A stretch of DNA of 64,000 nt from Nectonema munidae (taxonomy: Eukaryota; Nematomorpha; Nectonematoida; Nectonematidae): NCBI GenBank assembly GCA_030549495.1, contig JAUIRK010000738.1:1-64000 (forward strand). The letters are read 5' to 3'. This document shows positions 57,816 to 64,000 of this stretch, piece by piece (within the stretch, counting starts at the first letter, position 1; the number at the start of each line of letters is the position of its first letter). Both the position numbers and the translations under genes were made by a program. The notes under the pieces are model-generated. The model made no database searches. It saw only the letters and a list, made by a program, of their open reading frames with translations, and was not told the origin of the DNA.

Positions 57816-60295
57816 TTTATGAAGCATCTTTTCTTATATTATTTGCCAAATAAAGTATTAATTATAAAATTTTATTTGTTTACTATGAACCAAAAATGCT
57901 TATGTATTTATTTTAGGGAAGTATTTTTAGTTCATGAAATTCGAAGTCAGTTGCTTTTAGAAGATGACTTGAAGTCAGTTTACTCGAATTTTCGGTTAAT
58001 TCGAAGTCAATTTTGTAGCCATAGCCTTACTACACATTGCAGATAATTACATTGTTTAACTCGAAGTTTGACTTTAAAAAACTTTCTGAGTTAATTAACA
58101 CCTGTTTTTAATCCTATAACAACAAACTGTTGGCTTTGTTTAGTGTAACGGAAATCGTACAGGTAAATGAAATTAAAACGTAGATTTTCACGAGTTGTTT
58201 GTGTTAATTAATTAAGTATGCATATGTAAATTGAAGTCGATGAGCTTATATGACACAATAGAAAACAAAAAACAATGGTCGATTTTTTATGCTCTAACTG
58301 AACAATCTTGTATCAGAATCACTTCTTTTGTTTAAATAAATTTTTATCTGTTTATAAAGTTTTTAATGTTTGTTTAAATATATATTTTAATCATTTTAAA
58401 GATGACCTGACCACACATGCGCGTTGGTATTTAGGACACAGTAAAAGTAAATTTCAAAAAGTAAAAATTTGTTAACTCGAAGTACTTCAATATGTCCCAT
58501 CGGGTTCGAGATAACGAACTTATTTAAATATATAAAGTGGTATATTTTTTTATTTGCAAAAAAAGTTAGTGTTTATATATTTTGCAACTACATTTAATAA
58601 AATATGTCAATTAGAATCTATTTTCCTCAAGTATGCAATGTTGAGTAACGTATACTTAGGGTGACTAGACGCTCGGATTTGTATGTGCATTAAATAACTG
58701 AAAGGCTCTTTTTACTATAGTGCAAAATTTCACTATAGCTATTTTGGAAAGTTAGTAAGCTATTACGAAGACTATGTGGGGTTGAAAAAATGAGTCAAAG
58801 AAGTCAAATATTTTTTTCAAGAATTAATAAAGTAATTGGAATGGCTTAAGCTGTTTATAAGATTTTTGTAAAGTTTGTTTGGAAATATAAAAAATATTGT
58901 ATAGTTAAGTTTTATGGCAAATTTTTTTGATTTAAAAGTTGTGCAAACGTATAACTAAATTCTTGTTCGCTATATGGGGTACATCGTGAAATTCCAATCC
59001 TTCAAACAATTTTAGATTAACTTCTTCAGATGAAGTGAAAATTGCTACATTCTTTTGTTAATTTTTTTTTAAATTTTTAATGAATTCATATAAAAAATGT
59101 CAACATGTAATTTTAATTATAAACAAAGTGGTGCTGACAAGCCATCAAAAAGTTATTAGGAAATATCTTCTTTCTACCTACCTGTCTCAAGAAGCCTTGA
59201 TGAGGCGAATATCACATCCTGATTGTGTACTCATCAATAAAGTTTTTTACTTCAACTTGTTTACTAATTTTAATTATTTTTACTTATCATCAGTGAAAAC
59301 AATTCTTTTGTTGGTATGAGAACACTTGTATTTATGAAAATTTTTTTTAAATAATTGGCCAGATTTCTGCATGATGTTTGAAATTCATAGGTTATAATTT
59401 TTGTCATGCATAAATTAAAATTATTTTAGATATAATTTCTTATTAATTATTTTTATTAGCTAAATAAGTCTTTCTCTTAAAAAAGTGAAGACTTTCTGTT
59501 GAGTATTTATTTTTTAGCCTTTTTCCGTCGCCACAAAATGCGACAAAGCCAATGTGTCTTATCTGCTTTGATACTTTCAAATGGTAGTATGCGACCAGTC
59601 ATGCTTGAAGATCACTTATAATATTTCTTTTAATTAGAAACTTCAATTAAATTTTTTTTTTACAATATTACAGGATGCACAAATTTTTTTTTTAAATATG
59701 CTGAAAATCACTGCTAAAGAATATAGGCATAGTGTGGTAATTTATCATACAATTGTTATGCCCCCTTTCAATTAGGCCTTCTCATTATTATACTCTGCTC
59801 CAACTATGGTAAGATTGAATATTTAATTTATGGACATCAATAAAATATATTATTTGTTTCAGAAATAAGTACTATGAAGAATTATGAAAGTAAAAGAGAT
59901 AATCATATTGGGAGTTGAATTTATTCATAATAAGTACATGTGCTTACAAAAATACTTAAAAATGGGCGACTAGGACTACTAAATTTTATTAGATATCGAT
60001 TCCGACTCCTCAGTCCTTCATGAAATTTCAGCCTGATTGAACTTTTATGATATAATTAAATTTAAAGCTCTTCCTTGTATCATTTAGTTAGTTAAAATCT
60101 CTGGCTCAGATATAACCCTGTTTATATTGAAAATATGCTAGTTAGCAATTTTCATAGAATAAATCATAATTTTATTGGGAAGCACAAAAGTGAAAAAACA
60201 CGATGAAAAATAGACTGAATGACAAAAAAAGCATGGCATAGAAGGCGCGTAGACATAATCATAATAAATTGTGGAAATAATAGAACATCCTGAAT
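57816..60295. other. XKR-SLC35B1 spacer
   Basis: 2.5 kb between the ends of two convergent genes. Holds a Tigger-like repeat at 57,976-58,522. The rest is AT-rich with no gene seen. Confidence 0.5.
57976..58522. mobile_element. Tigger-like repeat with cleaved-palindrome ends
   Basis: Left 'cagtttactcgaattttcgg' with 'ttaattcgaagtc'; right 'gttaactcgaagtacttcaa' with 'gggttcgagataacgaac'. The vocabulary of 'gttaactcgaag' is that of Tigger ends. No transposase inside. Boundaries are approximate. Confidence 0.4.
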
Positions 60296-63200
60296 TTAAG
60301 GTTTATTCATTGAAGTCGATGGCCTTGAACCAAAGAGTGAATCCATAATGAGACCCAAAAAAACAAAGGAGCTGCCCAACCATTGGCGAAGAGATAATAC
60401 ATTATTGAAGTAGATAACAGAGACCAAAACAGTAAAGAATTTTCGACTTGTCGTCATGATAGAGCACACCAAAGGCCCAAAATTCTCCACAGTCAAGAAT
60501 ATAAAGTTCTAAAAAATAGACACGTTGTGAAAAAGGATATAAATAAAAAGAAGCATTTAAAGAGATTTTGTGAAAAATATAAACCAAAATAAATTAATTT
60601 AAACTTCCCCACAAAACTTACGAAAAAGCTATTTTTAGTATCTAATTATTTAACAATTTTAGGAATACTCAGAAAAATGTATACTAAGTGTAGTGTTTCC
60701 ATTGAAAAATAGGCAGAAACATATATTTTGTAAAAAAATAACAACACTTTTATCTTTGATTAGGTAATGAGGAATATATAAAATATAAAAGTTGCATTAG
60801 GTCTAGTTTAGTGTATGGTGGCCAAAGTTGGGCTTTAAAAGAAAGAAAAATAGACTAAACACCACAGAGATTAGGATGTTAAGAATCATGTGCAAATTTA
60901 ATTTTAAAGATAAAATAAGTAATGAAAAGATAAGAAGTTTATGTCAAGTAAATGAAATAAATAAAGTTTTAGAAATACAAAGGCTAAGGTGGTTTGGCCG
61001 TGTAAATAGAAGACCTTGCGGTGATCTAATTAAAGAATCTTATAAAAATCAAATAGGTAAGAGTAAAGGCAGGCCAAAGATGATATGGATAGAAATAGTC
61101 AAAAAAGACATGAGCAATAGACATTTAGCATTAGGGGACGAGCAAAATACAGGTGAATGGAGACGCAAAATAATGAGATATGCTCTTTTAAAAGAATGTA
61201 ATCTTGGACGTCATTATAAAACTAAGCATTTTCCGACATGCTCAAAGTTTCCTGAAGTCAATTTATAATAGCTTCAATTGAAATCCTTGAATGTTGAAAA
61301 GAAGTTCTCTACATTTGCGAGACTTTACTTTAATTATAATACACAAATTTTTATCACCACTAAAATCTTTCTACTTATTTTTCTAGTAAAACCCTCATAA
61401 TTGCAATAAAATTTTTATGAATATTTTTTATCATGCTTTTTGATATATGTATGCGTACAACTATATCGCAGTTTACGATTTTTATTAGATTGCGATGATA
61501 TTTTGCAATTCTACTAGTTTATTAAAAAAATCACGAAAAATAGGATGGTACACTTGAACTATATCCGATATATATTGTTAATTTTAGCAAAAGAATAATG
61601 AATATATATTAATTTAAAAATAACATTTTTAAGACTTTTATAATTTTTATGAGGCCCCAATAAAAAGCGAAATGTAACTTTCTGCAATTAAAAAAATTTT
61701 GCTCCCTGACTGCAGATACAAATATGTTGTTTCAATTTGAAAAATTTGTGAGACTATTAGAAAACAGAAATTAGGAAAAAATAAAAATTCAAATAATGTT
61801 TCAGCGCTTTTTACTAATAAGTGATTTGATGCGAAAAGAATGAGATTATTCAGGACGAATTCGCTGGTTTTAGAAAAGGCCGAATGCATTTTGGTCCAAT
61901 AATAATAATTAGAGCTGCTGAACTGTTGTTATTCCTGAAACTCATTTTTGGCTGATCTGTTGTTAATGAGCCCAAAGAAGAAATTCTGTTGTATGTCACA
62001 ATGAAAATCGTCCAAAGTTCTTCGGAAAGGATTTCGAGCGTTTTAGCTGCACATTCTTCTCATTTGCATCATTCTCATGAAAATAGTTTAAAAAACTCTT
62101 TTTGGAGGCTTGACAAGTGTTCTTTGATATCCTTTTACAGCTCTTTTGAAAGCGTATCTTCAACAGCGATCTGTCAGGAGAGCTACATTTTCTCTCTCCA
62201 CTTTCTTCCAAAGAAATAGTTTGGCGAGGAAAGGCTTGGTGGCATCGGTATGCATTATGATGGTGATATATGGGCCCTCTAACTGCCGAATAAGTCCATT
62301 CAAGGCTTCGAACATGTCTTCCGAGTATCCAAGATTATATTTAAATGGCTCTTGATGTCTGAATGCTCTTTAACAGACAACGAAAAAATGTGTAAAAGAT
62401 GAGGTAACTGACGAATCTTGAGTCGCACTTCTTTGATATGGTTGACGACACGGATCACAGTTTCCAAAGAGATTCTGAGAGAAGCAGGCAGTGTGTTGAA
62501 ATAACACACTCGGGTTATACTTTAGCGGAGTCACGAATCCTAATTTGGAGCTGAGAATGCTGAGAGCTCGCACGTGCAGGCACAAACTAACTTTGCCGAA
62601 AAGAGTTTTTGCATTTGAAAGAAGCTTGACGTCATGTTCATATAACTTCTGCCTTTGTAGTTGTTATCAGTCGACTGCAGAAGAGAAACTCCTTCTCTAA
62701 ATCGAGCATAAATTAAAAGCTGTGCGACGTCTTTGGTTCATCGAGAGAACAAAGAGGGGAAAGTCGGGTTTTCTCTATCACCTTAAGTTTGATGTCGTGC
62801 GACATGTCATTGATTTGTAACTTAATTATCTTGTTAGCACTTATCTGATTAATCTTGTTGACACACTTCTGATAGATCAGATGCCAAAGTTTTGAAAACT
62901 TTCGTTGAGTATTTTTCTTCGACATCTGCAAAACAAAATATGAAGCATTAATGACAAAAATAGTAGTAAGATTAGAGCCGTTGCTAAACGCTTAAAACGA
63001 TTTCTTAAAAAGTACAGCGCCCTCTTCATAGAAGGAGCTGCGTATGACACAACATAAATATCATAAAAGTTCTTCAAAGTCTTGCACGCTGCATGACCCC
63101 TAGATAAAAGCTCGTGATCCCTTTGGTGATCATGACCCGCTGATCTAAAGGAATAAATATATAAATTTTTAAACTGTTAATTGAGAACATTTACACTGTA

Positions 63201-63805
63201 GCCAGTATCACTATAGGAAAAGATGCGTCAAAATACGCATACAAAATACAGATTTCTATATATTTTTAGAGGGTAAAATGTCATTGTATCAAAGGTTTAA
63301 AAGATGATATTTTAAAAAACAAAATCTGTTATAAAAAATTAGAAATTCAAATCAAGGAGTACAAATTGATTTATTCATAGTTTTGTTTAAAACGATATCT
63401 TGCGAAACAAAATGAAATATGGATAAAAAAGGAAGATGCTTACTTGACCTATTGCACTGAGCAATGAAAAAAGCAGGATGTTAAGTAGAATGGAAGGAAA
63501 GCGATTGACAAAACTGACAAACTGTATCAACTCACCAGAAAGCAGCAAAACTAAATTATAAATAGGAATCTCCGAAAATCGCATTAAAAAGAAAGCATTA
63601 CCTGGAAACAAGAAGAGTGTGGGCCACAAGTTGAAGTGGAACATCATGCAGTGTGCGTGGATGTGGTAAAAGGCGCGAATTTTATTTTGAATCGCTGCTG
63701 TTATGCCGTCAAGCGTGAGTGAGATGACCTACGGAATTCAATAGAATAAGGATTATAATTTAACTTACATCAGAGATCGTCATAGACAGCAATAACTCAT
63801 AACGT
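60296..63805 (-). CDS. SLC35B1: SLC35B1, ER nucleotide (sugar) transporter, 3' part
   Basis: A drug/metabolite-transporter-fold carrier of the ER membrane. Human SLC35B1 (AXER) exchanges ATP and ADP across it. Four exons are recognised: 63805-63769 (tentative), 63728-63602, 63550-63444 and 60508-60296 (stop TAA). Phases agree at each join. The peptide reads [84 protein letters not shown], then [20 protein letters not shown] and [14 protein letters not shown] ... [18 protein letters not shown], closely following the human order SLTLDG, MMLNINLWSTLL, GELWEFLSFAERYP, SALGQSFIF, FGPLTCSIITTTRKFF. The tail is ...STSMNKP, so the dilysine-type ER tail of the human protein is not obvious. The first half of the gene lies beyond the window end. 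Two introns are only 40 and 51 bp; the last is 2.9 kb. Confidence 0.92.
60770..61268 (+). mobile_element. LINE 3' fragment (RTE-like)
   Basis: A plus-strand open frame of 146 codons with the standard tail of a LINE polyprotein after the reverse transcriptase: [11 protein letters not shown] upstream, then [49 protein letters not shown] and [15 protein letters not shown]. The catalytic region is missing, so it is a 5'-truncated copy. It lies in the last SLC35B1 intron, antisense to the gene, and is better preserved than the 28 kb fragment. Confidence 0.82.
61856..63150 (-). pseudogene. Unassigned coding-like block nested in the SLC35B1 intron
   Basis: Minus-strand DNA with clearly protein-like composition, more GC-rich than its surroundings. 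In order it shows [20 protein letters not shown] then [20 protein letters not shown] (from 63,143), [51 protein letters not shown] then [58 protein letters not shown] then [18 protein letters not shown], and [20 protein letters not shown]. No single frame covers it. Some frame changes fit short introns: gtgtgt...taattaag, 46 nt, with a branch-like tgctaac. Others do not. It is helix-rich, and I do not recognise the family. It could be a decayed gene copy, a mobile-element gene or a small nested gene. Confidence 0.35.
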
Positions 63806-63818
63806 CTGTGGCTGATGA

Positions 63819-63905
63819 TTAACCGGTTTACGACCAGAGTCGATTAATACTTTTTAATAAAAATCGTCTGCTTGTTTTTACTTCTTTATTCACCTTTGAA
63901 TACAG
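63819..63905. mobile_element. TTAA MITE, family B, partial
   Basis: Starts at TTAA (63,819) with 'ccggtttacgaccagagt', then tttttaataaaaatcgtctg and 'cttctttattcacctttgaa'. It sits just upstream of the tentative SLC35B1 exon and lies within an intron. Confidence 0.5.
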
Positions 63906-64000
63906 CAAAAATAAAGTATTAAAATTTTTATTATAATTAAGCAATTGATGTTTCTCGTTAAGTATTTGAGTTATATCACTAATATTATATTTTAATATTT

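Noticed and set aside
61989-62355. Plus-strand open frames of about 70 codons
   Set aside because: Antisense shadows of the minus-strand coding-like block, which reads more like protein.

Overview
This is an AT-rich (roughly 70% A+T by eye) animal nuclear window with spliced host genes, tiny introns beside kilobase introns, and many small DNA-transposon remnants. The host proteins are clearly metazoan. The composition, introns of 40-60 bp and the Tigger/hAT/TTAA-MITE load suggest an arthropod, perhaps a copepod such as a sea louse. The species is inference, not proof.

Layout. RMI1 (+), the OB-fold partner of BLM and topoisomerase III, runs from about 1.1 kb (its 5' end is uncertain or outside) to 13,091. 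GMPS (-), GMP synthase, lies tail-to-tail with it. I could rebuild GMPS completely: 11 coding exons from 37,622 down to 16,170, in phase at every junction, giving 667 codons plus a stop. A 3.1 kb spacer between the two holds a foldback element and hAT scraps. From 37.6 to 56.5 kb I find no host gene: the stretch holds DNA-transposon relics, a (TAA)n tract, two large duplications and a 1.3 kb palindrome. An intronless XK-related membrane protein gene (+) follows at 56,583-57,815. The window ends inside SLC35B1 (-), whose last four recognisable exons lie between 63,805 and 60,296. Its last intron contains a LINE tail and an unassigned coding-like block.

The host genes have unrelated jobs: genome stability, purine synthesis, lipid scrambling or apoptosis, and ER nucleotide transport. 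They look like ordinary neighbours, not a cluster. The second layer is mobile DNA: a 2.6 kb pogo/Tigger element in a GMPS intron, hAT relics, a family with a possible DDE-type nuclease (40.9-42.5 kb), two TTAA-flanked MITE families with similar internal motifs, tRNA-derived SINEs and two LINE fragments.

The best leads are the palindrome and duplication complex at 50.6-54.3 kb, the unnamed transposase-like family at 40.9-42.5 kb, the coding-like block inside the SLC35B1 intron, and the intronless XKR gene.
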